Below are positions 30,657 through 41,959 of a stretch of 64,000 nt of DNA, piece by piece. The notes under the pieces were generated by a model. The model saw only the letters and a program-made list of their open reading frames with translations, searched no databases and was not told where the DNA came from. The translations under genes were made by a program, and so were the position numbers. The DNA comes from Pleurodeles waltl (Eukaryota; Chordata; Amphibia; Caudata; Salamandridae). The stretch's first letter is position 1, and each line of letters begins with the position of its first letter. Location: contig NC_090443.1 of assembly GCF_031143425.1 (NCBI RefSeq), forward strand, positions 1,053,382,554 to 1,053,446,553, in the 5' to 3' direction.

Positions 30657-33195
30657 ATGGCTGCTGCGACTGGGGAAAGGGCCCCTGCCTTCACGTCTGA
30701 AGAGTTGGAGAAGCTTGTGGATGGGGTCCTCCCCCAGTATGCGCTACTCTACGGTCCTCCAGACCAACAAGTGAGTACACATGGGTGCACATGGAATGGG
30801 CTATGCCTGTGTGGATTGGGGTGGATGTAAGTTGGTGGGGTGGGGGGCGAATGAGGAGTGCAACGCCCGACAGATGAGAGCATGTGCCATATGGCAAAGT
30901 TGGTGGGGGGGGCCAATCACATCTAACATGCAGGTCATTGATGATTTCCTCCTTTCCACCCTGTACATGTCAAATAGGTCAGCGCCCATCAGAAGATCGA
31001 GATTTGGCGTGCCATCGCCAAGGAAGTCCGGAACTTGGGGGTCCACAACAGACGGGGCACCCACTGCCGCAAGAGGTGGGAGGACATCCGCCGCGGAACA
31101 AGGAAGACCGCAGAAACACTGCTGGGGATGGCCTCCCAACCTAGGAGGGGTGCCAGTCGCACCATGACCCCCCTGATATCCCGGATCCTGGCGGTGGCCT
31201 ACCCTGAATTGGATGGGCGCTTTAAGACATCACAGCAGACACAAGGGGGTGAGTATCAGCACATTCTGCTATCTTTCTGCGCAGTGGAGGCGTCTGGGTG
31301 GGGGAGGAGGGCTGTGGGTGACATTAGGCCAGGGCGCTTTCTGTAGTGTAGTCCTCTCCCTTAGGCATGGCCCTGTGCCCCCGGCCCCCACCTCTGTAGG
31401 GTGACAAGTACAGCCATTGAAGGTCCAGCATCTCCCATGTGCGCGTTTGACGTCTCTTGGCCTGTTGTCCTAGTCAGTAGTACTGAGTAGTGTACCCCGA
31501 ATGCGCGGCTTAGTGCATTAGGCTCCTGTGTCTGTCCTCTCCGCCAACGGTGTTGACATTGCATGCACTCAACCTGGTCTTCTTTTTTCTCCCCCCACCC
31601 TTTCTCTTCATCTTCTTGTGCATGTGTGCATTAGCATCATGAGGCGGAGGAGATTTGGCATCGGAGCACGAGGGAGCTGCAGGACACAAGGCCCCGGTGG
31701 GCCCAGGAACAGACACCGAGGGCACCAGTGATCCGGAGGGCGAGGGGAGCACCACGACGGGGACCGCTGGTGAGAGCAGCGACAGCGACACGTCCTCGGA
31801 TGGGAGCTCCCTAGCGGTGGCGGCAACATCCGTGCCCCCCGCCTCTACAGGTACAGCCGCCACCCAGCGCACCAGCCCCGCCCTCCCAGCAGCCCCTCAG
31901 TCTTCGCTCCGTGCCCGTTCGCCCAGGAAGGCGCGCGTCTCCTTCGCCCCAGGCACCTCAGCCCCTGCCCCTGTTGCCCCTGCTGCCCTCAGTGCGGAGC
32001 TCATTGACCTGGTAAGGACGCTCATTGTTGGGCAGACGACCCTTTTGAATGCCATCCAGGGTGTGCAAAGGGAGGTGCAACAGAGCAATGCGTACCTGGA
32101 GGGCATTCATTCGGGTCAGGCTGCCCATCAACGAGCGTTCACTGCTATGGCCTCAGCACTGACGGCAGCCATTGTCCCTGTTTCCAGCCTCCCTCTTCTT
32201 ACTGCCTCCAGCCTTTCTCTGTCTCCTGTTCCTCAGCCTATCCCATCCACACCATCAGACCAGCCTGCACACACCTCAACACCCAAGAGCAGCTCATCCA
32301 GACACAAGCACCACAGATCCCACAAACACTCCCCCAAGCAACACCCAGATGCAGACATTCCAACAGTCACAACCACCTCTGTGTCCCCCTCCTCCTCGTC
32401 TCCCTCCTCCCTCCCTGTGACGTCTACACTCACACCTGCATGCACCCCAACATCAGCCAGTGCTTCCATCACCACCTCACCCTCCAGTACAGTCCACACT
32501 CGTGCAGTCACCACCCCCACTGCCATGTACACGTCCCCTGTGTCCTCTCCCACTGTGTCTGTCACCCCCTCTTCCAAGACACACAAACGCAGGCAGCCAC
32601 CCACCCAACAGACATCCACCTCACGACAGCCTACAGCACCAGCACCTTCACCCAATGACAGCACACCTGACTCTCCTAGAACCACATCCTCTTCCTCCAC
32701 TCCCATCACCACTTCTCCTACCCTTTACCTTGGCCCTAAAAAACTTTTCATGGCTAATCTTGACCTCTTTCCCTCCGATGAGCTCCCCCCTCCATCTGCA
32801 AAGAGTCCCAAGAGCACCGCAGCCACCACCAGCCCAGCTTCGCGTGTCACTGTTGTGCATGGGATCTGGAGTCCACCCTTTGCCAGCAGTGACACATCGA
32901 TCAGCAGCAAGGACACGTCCAGCCCCCCCCCCCCGGCAAGAGGACCCGCAAAAACAAGGGCCGCCGTGCGAGGACCGACAGGGCTGCCCCCAAGGAGCAA
33001 TGTGCGGCCACTTCACCAGCCACACCATCTAGGGGAGGCAAGGGCCCGAGAGCCCCATCAAAGGAGCGGAAGGGCAGCAGGAGCGCGGAGAAGGTGGACC
33101 CCACATGTCACATCCCAGCTGGGAAGGAGGACACTAAGGAGGCCAGGAGTCCGTCCCCGAAGGGTCCAGAAACGTCACGGTCCGAGGGCGACTGA
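30657..33195 (+). pseudogene. Second Myb/SANT gene (SANT2) of Harbinger B, three exons
   Basis: Exon 1 30657-30770 (114 nt), exon 2 30978-31248 (271 nt), exon 3 from 31635. All splice sites are canonical. The SANT-like domain is complete: FTSEELEKLVDGVLPQYALL, QKIEIWRAIAKEVRNLGV, HCRKRWEDIRRGTRK, then MTPLISRILAVAYPELDGRF. Exon 3: acidic linker, the block AELIDLVRTLIVGQTTLLNA (about 32000), QQSNAYLEGIHSGQAA, a Thr/Ser/Pro region, the motif KKLFMANLDLFP (about 32740), then a basic tail (KRTRKNKGRRARTDR) ending at TGA 33193-33195. Two lesions: TGA at 31640-31642, just inside exon 3, and a frame change at the C-run 32926-32937. It is not homologous in sequence to Myb protein 1 beyond the shared fold. 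Function unknown; a DNA-binding role is inferred from the domain. Confidence 0.8.
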
Positions 33196-33235
33196 GCAGG
33201 GAGTCCAGGCCAGGTCTGGCTCCCTTGACCTGCTG

Positions 33236-33560
33236 GATGAGCACCGCTGAACAGGGCCCGCCGTGGAGAAGAGCACCGCTGAACAGGGCCCGCCGTGGAG
33301 AAGAGCACCGCTGAACAGGGCCCGCCGTGGAGAAGAGCACCGCTGAACAGGGCCCGCCGTGCAGAAGAGCACCGCTGAACAGGGCCCGCGGTGCAGAAGA
33401 GCACCGCTGAACAGGGCCCGCCGTGGAGAAGAGCACCGCTGAACAGGGCCCGCGGTGCAGAAGAGCACCGCTGAACAGGGCCCGCCGTGGAGAAGAGCAC
33501 CGCTGAACAGGGCCCGCCGTGGAGAAGATCACCGCTGAAGAGGGCCCCGCCGTGAGGATA
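33236..33560. repeat. 32-bp tandem array in Harbinger B
   Basis: About ten units of GAGCACCGCTGAACAGGG followed by CCCGCCGTGGAGAA (32 bp). It starts about 40 bp after the SANT2 stop. Because 32 is not a multiple of three, no frame is conserved through it. Confidence 0.92.
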
Positions 33561-35080
33561 GGCACCGCTGAAGAGGGCCCCGCCGTCTCAAGCACCGCTC
33601 CGCTGGGCCCCGCCGTCTCAAGCACCGCTCCGCTGGGCCCTTCTTCTCAAGCACCGCTCCGCTGGGCCCTTCATCTCAAGCACCGCTCCGCTGGGCCCCG
33701 CCGTCTCAAGCACCGCTCCGCTGGGCCCCGCCGTCTCAAGCACCGCTCCGCTGGGCCCTTCATCTCAAGCACCGCTCCGCTGGGCCCCGCCGTCTCAAGC
33801 ACCGCTCCGCTGGGCCCTTCATCTCAAGCACCGCTCCGCTGGGCCCTTCTTCTCAAGCACCGCTCTGCTGGGCCCTTCATCTCAAGCACCGCTCCGCTGG
33901 GCCCTTCATCTCAAGCACCGCTCCGCTGGGCCCTTCATCTCAAGCACCGCTCCGATGGGCCCTTCATCTCAAGCACCGCTCCGCTGGGCCCTTCATCTCA
34001 AGCACCGCTCCGCTGGGCCCTGCTTCTCAAGCACCGCTCCGCTGGGCCCCGCCGTCTCAAGCACCGCTCCGCTGGGCCCTTCATCTCAAGCACCGCTCCG
34101 CTGGGCCCTTCTTCTCAAGCACCGCTCCGCTGGGCCCTTCATCTCAAGCACCGCTCCGCTGGGCCCCGCCGTCTCAAGCACCGCTCCGCTGGGCCCTTCA
34201 TCTCAAGCACCGCTCCGCTGGGCCCCGCCGTCTCAAGCACCGCTCCGCTGGGCCCTTCTTCTCAAGCACCGCTCCGCTGGGCCCTTCATCTCAAGCACCG
34301 CTCCGCTGGTCCCCGCCGTCTCAAGCACCGCTCCACTGGGCCCTTCTTCTCAAGCACTGCTCCGCTGGGCCCCACCGTCTCAAGCACCGCTCCGCTGGGC
34401 CCTTCATCTCATGCACCGCTCCGCTGGGCCCTTCTTCTCAAGCACCGCTCCGCTGGGCCCTTCATCTCAAGCACCGCTCCGCTGGGCCCCGCCGTCTCAA
34501 GCACCGCTCCGCTGGGCCCTTCATCTCAAGCACCGCTCCGCTGGGCCCCGCCGTCTCAAGCACCGCTCCGCTGGGCCCTTCATCTCAAGCACCGCTCCGC
34601 TGGGCCCCGCCGTCTCAAGCACCGCTCCGCTGGGCCCTTCTTCTCAAGCACCGCTCCGCTGGGCCCTTCATCTCAAGCACCGCTCCGCTGGGCCCCGCCG
34701 TCTCAAGCACCGCTCCGCTGGGCCCCGCCGTCTCAAGCACCGCTCCGCTGGGCCCTTCATCTCAAGCACCGCTCTGCTGGGCCCCGCCGTCTCAAGCACC
34801 GCTCCGCTGGGCCCTTCATCTCAAGCACCGCTCCGCTGGGCCCTTCTTCTCAAGCACCGCTCCGCTGGGCCCTTCATCTCAAGCACCGCTCCGCTGGGCC
34901 CTTCATCTCAAGCACCGCTCCGCTGGGCCCTTCTTCTCAAGCACCGCTCCGCTGGGCCCTTCATCTCAAGCACCGCTCCGCTGGGCCCTTCATCTCAAGC
35001 ACCGCTCTGCTGGGCTCTTCTTCTCAAACACCGCTCCGCTGGGCACCGCCGTCTCAATCACTGTTTATGGTTCACTGTGC
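33561..35080. repeat. 29/30-bp tandem array in Harbinger B
   Basis: About 50 units of TCTCAAGCACCGCTCCGCTG plus GGCCCTTCA (29 bp) or GGCCCCGCCG (30 bp), mixed along the array, also CTTCT variants. It shares the AGCACCGCT core with the 32-bp array and probably grew from it. The mixture of 29 and 30 bp rotates the frame, so the long open frames here are accidental. Confidence 0.93.
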
Positions 35081-35104
35081 CCACCATGCCTCCTCCTTGA
35101 CCAG

Positions 35105-35370
35105 TGGAGACTGTCATCCACCTGATGGACTGTGGCTTTGCACTCCCCAGGATGGTACAGTGGGCAGCCCACCCACTGTAGAGACATTGAGAGACTGTGG
35201 CTTTGCACTCCCCAGGATGGTACAGTGGGCAGCCCACCCACTGTAGAGACATTGAGAGACTGTGGCTTTGCACTCCCCAGGATGGTACAGTGGGCAGCCC
35301 ACCCACTGTAGAGACATTGAGAGACTGTGGCTTTGCACTCCCCAGGATGGTACAGTGGGCATGGTGGCTC
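35105..35370. repeat. 65-bp tandem array in Harbinger B
   Basis: About 3.7 near-identical units with the core GACTGTGGCTTTGCACTCCC and GTACAGTGGGCAGCCCACCC. Related to the arrays at the same end of copies A (80 bp) and C (65 bp). Confidence 0.9.
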
Positions 35371-35939
35371 CTCGTGGATCTGGCGTCGTGGACTCATGTG
35401 GCTGTGGTGCCCCCCCTTCCCTTCCCCCTAAGGTGCCTGTAGTTTTTACATCTGATGCCCCTGCAGTGTTCTCTCCAAAGGACTCAGGTCTCCTGTGTGG
35501 GCTTTGCCCTTGTTTCTCAAAACGTTGCCCCACGGACATGATGGATTTGTAGGATGTGCAGGACTTGTTACTTCAGTTATACACTGATGTGTATGTCATT
35601 TGTTTTCTTGTGAATATCTTTCATGGTTGTACGATACTTTTCAGGAGCTTTTTGGTACATAAATATTTATTCCAATTTTGATTATCTCCTAGCCTTTTTC
35701 AGGGGTGTTTGGGTGGTGTCACTGTGACTTGTTGCTCTGCATTGGTGTGTACATAGTTGGGGGGGGGGTCGCATATGTGTGTGCCCCTAACCTTTCGTGT
35801 GTCGTAGGTGCAGTACTCACCGTTGTCGTCTGCGCCGGACTTCGTACTCGTGGTAGATGAGAAGGTAGACGAGAGCAGGTAGGATGTTTAATTCGGGTTC
35901 CATGCTGTCCTCCTTCCTCCTGGAGTGCGTAGTGGTGTG

Positions 35940-36231
35940 CGTTTTCCCGTTCGTAGTCTGTTTCCGCCGTGTTTTTATCGGCGGTGCTCCCGCCCCGGAA
36001 AAGGTGGCGGATTGGTGAGTTGTGATAGTGTGGGCGGTACATTGTCTGCCGCCTGGCTGTTGGCGGTGACCGCCGCGCTGTTTGTTTGTACCGCCGTGGC
36101 GGGCGGAGTGTTAAAGTGGCTGTCTGTGTTGGCGGTTCCCGCCAGGGTCAGAATTCCATATTTTTTACCGCCAGCCTGTTGGCGGGTTGGCCGCCGCTTT
36201 AACACCGACCGCCAGGGTTAGAATCACCCCC
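35940..36231. repeat. Right TIR and subterminal array of Harbinger B
   Basis: GGCGGT/ACCGCC-rich, ending GGGTTAGAATCACCCCC. Its reverse complement matches the left part of copy C (6165-6420) along 250 bp. From 35371 to 35940 I see the non-coding 3' part of the element and nothing else. Confidence 0.75.
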
Positions 36232-36234
36232 AAT

Positions 36235-38976
36235 ATGCCAAAAGTATCTCAGTGAGTACCCTCAGTATGAGGATGCCAAATATACACAAGATATATGTAC
36301 ACAAGACCAAAAATATGCAGTACTAGCAAAAAGAAGTAATGCAAGCAGTGTAACGTTACAATAGATTGCAATAGGAGCACATAGGTATAGGGGCAACACA
36401 AACCATATACTCCAAAAGTGGAATGCGAACCACGAATGGACCCCAAACCTATGTGAGCTTGCAGAGGGTCGCTGGGGCTGTAAGAAAACAGTGAGGGTTA
36501 GAAAAATAGCCCACCCCAATACCCTGTAAGGTAGGTGTAAAGTGCACATACAACCCCCAGAGAGCACAGAAGTCGTGATAGGGGGATTCTGCAAGGAAAA
36601 CCAACACCAGCAATGCAACAACAGTGGATTTCTGGACCTGAGTACCTGTAAGACAAGGGAACCAAGTCCAAAAGTCGCAACAGTGTCGAGAGTGGGCAGG
36701 AGCCCAGGAAATGCCAGCTTGGGGTGCAAGGAAGCTGCCACCGGACAGAAGAAGCTTGGTGTTTTGCAAGAACGAAGAGGACTAGAAACTTCCCCTTTGG
36801 AGGATGGATGTCCCACGTCGTGAAGAAGCTTGCAGAGGTGTTCCCACGCAGAAAGACCGCAAACAAGCCTTGCTAGCTGGAAGGGTCGCAGTTAGGGTTT
36901 TTGGATGCTGCTGTGGCCCAGGAGGGACCAGGATGTAGCCACTTGGATGAGGAGACAGAGGGGGCGCCCAGCAAGTCAGGGAGCCCTCACAGAAGCAGGT
37001 AGCGCCCGCAGAAGTACCGGAACAGGCACTTAGAAGAAAAGTGAACCGGAGTCCACTCGAAGTCACAAAAGGGAGTCCCACGATGCCAGAGGACAACTCA
37101 GAAGGTTGTGCACTGCAGGTTAGAGTGTCGGGGACCCAGGCTTGGCTGTGCACAAAGGAAATCCTGGCAGAGTGCACAGGAGCCGGAGCAGCTGCAAATC
37201 ACGCGGTACCCAGCAATGCAGTCTAGCGTGGGGAGGCAAGGACTTACCTCCACCAAACTTGGACTGAAGAGTCACTGGACTGTGGGAGTCACTTGGACAG
37301 AGTTGCTGAGTTTCAGGGACCACGCTCGTCGTGCTGAGATGGGCTCCAGAGGACCAGTGATGCAGTCTTTTGGTGACTGCGTTAGCAGGGGGAAGATTCC
37401 GTCGAACCACAGGAGATTTCTTCAGAGCTCCTGGTGCAGGGAGGAGGCAGGCTACCCCCAGAGCATGCACCACCTGGAAACAGTCGAGAAACCCGGCAGG
37501 ATGAAGCGATACAAGGTTGCTAGTAGTCGTCTTGCAACTTTGTTGCGGTTTTGCAGGCGTCCTGAGCAGTCAGCGGTCGATCCTTTGGTAGAAGGTGAAG
37601 AGGGAGATGCAGAGGAACTCTGGTGAGCTCTTGCATTCGGTATCTGAAGAATTCCCCAAAGCAGAGACCCTAAATTGTCAGAAAAGGAGGTTTGGCTACC
37701 CAGGAAGGAGGATAGGCTAGTAAGAAAGGTAAGAGCCTATCAGAAGGAGTCTCTGACATCACCTGATGGCACTGGCCACTCAGAGCAGTCCAGTGTGCCA
37801 GCAACACCTCTGTTTCCAAGATGGCAGAGGTCTTGGGCACACTGGAGGAGCTCTGGAAACCTCCCCTGGGAGGTGCAGGTCAGGGGGGTGGTCACTCCCC
37901 TTTCCTTTGTCCAGTTTCATGCCAGAGCAGGGCTGGGGGATCCCTAAACCGGTGTAGACTGGCTTATGCAGGGATGGGCAGCATCTGTGCCCATCAAAGC
38001 ATTTCCAGAGGCTGGGGAAGGCTACTCCTCCCCAGCCATCACACCTATTTCCAAAGGGAGAGGGTGTCACACCCTCTCTCAGAGGAAATCCTTTGTTCTG
38101 CCTTCCTGGGCCAGGGCTGCCTGGACCCCAGGAGGGCAGAAACCTGTCTCAGGGATTGGCAGCAGAAGCAGCTGCAGTGGAGACCCCGGAAAGGCAGTTT
38201 GGCAGTACCCGGGTTCTGTGCTAGAGACCCGGGGGATCATGGAATTGTCTCCCCAATGCCAGAATGTCATTGGGGTGACAATTCCATGATCTTAGACATG
38301 TTACATGGCCATGTTCGGAGTTACCATTGTGACTCTATACATAGGTAGTGACCTATGTATAGTGCACGCGTGTAATGGTGTCCCCGCACTCACAAAGTCC
38401 GGGGAATTTGCCCTGAATGATGTTGGGGCACCTGGGCTAGTGCCAGGGTGCCCACACACTAAGTAACTTTGCACCCAACCTTCACCAGGTGAAGGTTAGA
38501 CATATAGGTGACTTATAAGTTACTTAAGTGCAGTGGTAAATGGCTGTGAAATAACGTGGACCTTATTTCACTCAGGCTGCACTGGCAGGCCTGTGTAAGA
38601 ATAGTCAGATCTCCCTATGGGTGGCAAAAGAAATGCTGCAGCCCATAGGGATCTCCTGGAACCCCAATACCCTGGGTACCTCAGTACCATATACTAGGGA
38701 ATTATAAGGGTGTTCCAGTATGCCAATGTGAATTGGTGAAATTGGTCACTAGCCTGTTAGTGACAATTTAGAAAGCAGAGAGAGCATAACCACTGAGGTT
38801 CTGGTTAGCAGAGCCTCAGTGAGACAGTTAGTCATCACACAGTGAACACATACTGGGCACATACGTATGAGCACTGGGGCCCTGCCTGGCAGGGTCCCAG
38901 TGACACATAGACTAAAACAACATATATACAGTGAAATATGGGGGTAACATGCCAGGCAATATGGTACTTTCCTACA
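36235..38976 (-). repeat. Left (3') LTR, inner part
   Basis: Continuation of the LTR after Harbinger B, ending CCTACA at 38976. It is nearly identical to 49639-52373. The end near the internal region (U3 on the minus strand) carries several strong hairpins: 38235-38291 (15+8 bp stem), 38335-38362 (12-bp arms CTATACATAGGT), 38477-38497 (AACCTTCACC arms), and a CCCTATGGG/CCCATAGGG pair at 38613-38650. No open frame in it has family features. Confidence 0.92.
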
Positions 38977-38998
38977 CAACCCCCCCCCCAAACGAAGG
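38977..38998 (-). promoter_or_regulatory. Polypurine tract
   Basis: On the minus strand, a run TTTGGGGGGGGGGTTG directly precedes the LTR TGTAGG, where the plus-strand primer of an LTR element lies. It follows the RNase H stop at 39008 by a few bases. Confidence 0.75.
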
Positions 38999-39007
38999 AC
39001 AATAAGA

Positions 39008-41449
39008 CTAGCCATGACCTGATGAGTCTTCATTGTCTAAGTGGAAATATCTGGAGAGTCCATATGCATTGGAGTGGGTACTCCCAGGTCTATGTTCCAC
39101 TGTATAGTCCATTCCCTGTAGAGATATGGACCACCTCAACAATTTAGGGTTTTCACCTTTCATTTGTTTTAGCTAAAGTAGAGGTTTGTGGTCTGTCTGA
39201 ACAATGAAGTGAGTGCCAAACAGGTATGGCCTCAACTTCTTCAGTGCCCAGACCACAGCAAAGGCCTCCCTCTCTATGGCAGACCAACGCTTTTCTCTAG
39301 GGGTCAACCTCCTGCTGATAAAAGCAACAGGTTGATCCTGGTCCTCAGTGATAAGACTGCCCCTACCCCTAATTCAGATGCATCAGTTTGAACAATGAAT
39401 TTCTTGGAGTAACATGGGCTTTTTAGGACAGGTGCAGTGCACATGGCCTGTTTGAGCTCCTCAAAAGCTTTCTGACAGCTAGCTGTCCACAATCCCTTTT
39501 TAGGCATCTTCTTGCTAGTGAGATCATTAAGTGGGGCTGCAATGGAGCCATAGTTTTGAATGAATCTCCTGTAATACCCAGTGAGGCCTAGGAAGGCTCT
39601 CACCTGGGTCTGTGTTGTAGGGGGAACCCAATCCATGATTGTTTGGATTTTCCCCTGAAGTGGTGCAATCTGTTCGCCACATACCAGGTGTCCCAGATAA
39701 ACCACTTTCCCCTGCCCTATCTGGCACTTTGAAGCCTTGATAGTGAGGCCTGCCTTTTGCAGGGCCTCCAAATCTTTCCATAGGTGGACCAGGTGATCAT
39801 CCCAGGTGGAGCTAAAGACAGCTATGTCGTCCAGATATGCTGCACTAAAAGCCTCCAACCCTTGCAGGACTGTATTCACCAACCTCTGAAAAGTGGCAGG
39901 TGCATTTTTTAAACCAAAGGGCATTACTGTGAATTGGTAGTGCCCTCCAATAGTCGAAAATGCAGTTTTTGCTTTAGCATCCTCTGATAATTTGATCTGC
40001 CAATACCCTGCAGTCAAATCAAAGGTGCTCAGATACTTGGCAGATGCCAGTGTATCTATGAGCTCATCTGCCCTGGGTATAGGGTGAGCATCAGTTTTTG
40101 TTACCTGGTTGAGACCTCTAATATACGCAAAACCTCATCTCCCTTTTTCCATCTTTTGAGTGAGGCTTTGGTACAAGCACCACAGGAGAGGCCCATGGGC
40201 TTTCAGAATGTTCAACCACTCCTAGCTCAAGCATTTTCTGAACTTCTTGCTTTATGCAATCCCTGACATGGTCAGGCTGCCTATAGATTTTACTTTTGAC
40301 AGGCAAGCTGTCTCCAGTATCAATTGTGTGTTCACACCAAGATGTGGTGCCTGGCACAGTTGAAAAGAGTTCAGAAAACTGACCTAGGAGATTTATGCAG
40401 TTGTCTTTCTGCTCAGCAGTAAGACAGTTTGCTAAAACTACACCTTCCACTAAAGCATCATTTTCAGTGGAAGAGAAGAGATCAGGGAGAGGGTCACTCT
40501 CTTCTTCCTGTCCTTCATCTGTTGCCATGAGCAGGGTGAGATCAGCCCTGTCATAGTAGGGTTTTAGGCGGTTGACATGGAGCACCCTAAGGGGACTCCT
40601 GGCAGTGCCCAGGTCAACCAAGTATGTGACCTCGCCCTTCTTTTCAACAATGAGATGGGGTCCACTCCATTTGTCTTGGAGTGCTCTTGGGGCCACAGGC
40701 TCCAATACCCACACCTTCTGTCCTGGTTGGTACTGAATCAGAACAGCCTTCTGGTCATGCCATTGCTTTTGGAGCTCTTGGCTGGCCTGAAGGTTTTTAC
40801 TGGCCTTTTTCATGTACTCCGCCATTCTGGATCTTAGGCCAAGTACATAGTCCACTATATCTTGCTTATGAGCTTTTAAAGGTTGTTCCCAACCCTCCTT
40901 CACAGGTTTTAGAGGACCTCTTACAGGGTGCCCAAATAGGAGTTCAAAGGGGCTGAAGCCCACTCTTTTCTGGGGTACCTCCCTGTAAGCAAAAAGGAGG
41001 CAAGGTAACAGGACATCCCATCTCCTCCTGAGTTTTTCAGGGAGTCCCATTATCATTCCTTTGAGAGTTTTATTAAACCTTTCTACCAGTCCATTTGTTT
41101 GAGGATGATAAGGTGTTGTGAATGTGTATGTTACACCACATTCCTTCCACATAGCCTTCAAGTATGCAGACATAAAGTTGCTACCCCTGTCTGATACAAC
41201 CTCTTTTGGAAAACCCATCCTGGAAAAGATTCCCAGGAGGGCTTTTGCCACTGCAGGTGCTGTAGTGGTCCTTATAAGAATTGCTTCAGGATATCTTGTG
41301 GCATGGTCCACTACCACCAAGATAAACCTATTGGCTGAAGCATTAGGAGGGTCCACTACCACCAAGATAAACCTATTGCCAGAAGCAGTAGGAGGGTCAA
41401 GGGGGCCAACTATGTCAACACCTACCCTTTCAAAGGGAACCCCAACCAC
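39008..41449 (-). pseudogene. pol: pol, integrase core then RT and RNase H
   Basis: Reading down the minus strand: integrase core with Asp in GVDIVGPL, Asp in VVSDRGSNF and Glu in HPQTNGLVERFNKTL; a chromatin-proximal tail (KVWVLEPVAPRAL, RVLHVNRLKPYY); a spacer (about 80 residues); then RT from HTIDTGDSLPVKSKIYRQP through MRFCV, LTAGYWQIKL, FGLKNAPATFQRL, AAYLDDIAVFS, and RNase H from IVQTDASELGVGAVLS to PLLYLSQMKGENPKLLRW. Frameshifts near 40118 and 39345 break it. The integrase holds a 48-bp tandem duplication (NRFILVVVD twice, 41285-41400). The integrase N-terminal part lies beyond the palindromic insertion. Confidence 0.92.
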
Positions 41450-41959
41450 AGGTAGTGGAACTATAAATCTTGAGGAGGGTGAAAATAATGAGTATTAGGC
41501 GCCCTTACTTCCTCAATCTAAAGACCATATGTGAATAAATATACAGTGCTCAACACTAGGGGTTCACCCCCTAAAAACCCCCAACGTGGTAACAAAGTGA
41601 CCAAAATGCATAAAATGTGAAGGCACACGTATAAAAATTAGTACGCAACAAATGTAATTATATTAAACAGGATTTCCCCAATGATATATTTCCACAAATC
41701 AGATAGTAACATATACATCAATTTAAATTCCAAATTAGAGTCAGTAATCAGTCTCAAACCGAAAATCAGCAGTCCAAATTGTATATTCCTCTGATAATTT
41801 TTTCAAAATATCAAGTTCATAATTCCAAAAGCTCTTTCCAATCCCTCATGTATCAAGCAATTTTATTTCTTGATGTTCCATAAATTATCTTGTGAATCTT
41901 TACATCCAAGTTCTCAATAGTCTCTTACTTTTCCGTCCTCAATACTCTCTTACTTGTCC

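Larger units (their letters stand above)
26575..36234 (+). mobile_element. Harbinger B, three-gene element, best-preserved copy
   Basis: Element 26578-36231 (9654 bp), flanked by AAT (26575-26577 and 36232-36234). The empty site is present in the second LTR at 49633-49645 (GACAATATGCC), which proves the borders. TIRs begin GGGGGTCATTCT and GGGGGTGATTCT. Gene order: Myb/SANT 1 (+), transposase (-), SANT2 (+), then long tandem arrays. The transposase and Myb 1 are intact; SANT2 has a stop and a frameshift. This copy is the reference for A, C and E. Confidence 0.95.

Noticed and set aside
33519..35246. A 575-codon open frame with a repeated STAPLGP/HRSAGP pattern
   Set aside because: It lies in the 29/30-bp array of Harbinger B. 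Unit lengths that rotate the frame, and the absence of similar residues in copies A, C and E, argue against a protein.
37041..37626. Host exon candidate in 36.2-39.0 kb
   Set aside because: The same sequence, including this stretch, is present at 50.4-51.0 kb as the other LTR of one element.
36262..38348. Open frames of 100-184 codons in the 3-kb LTR, present in both LTR copies
   Set aside because: Conservation is explained by the two LTRs being copies of one sequence. Codon patterns show no domain, and frames occur on both strands.
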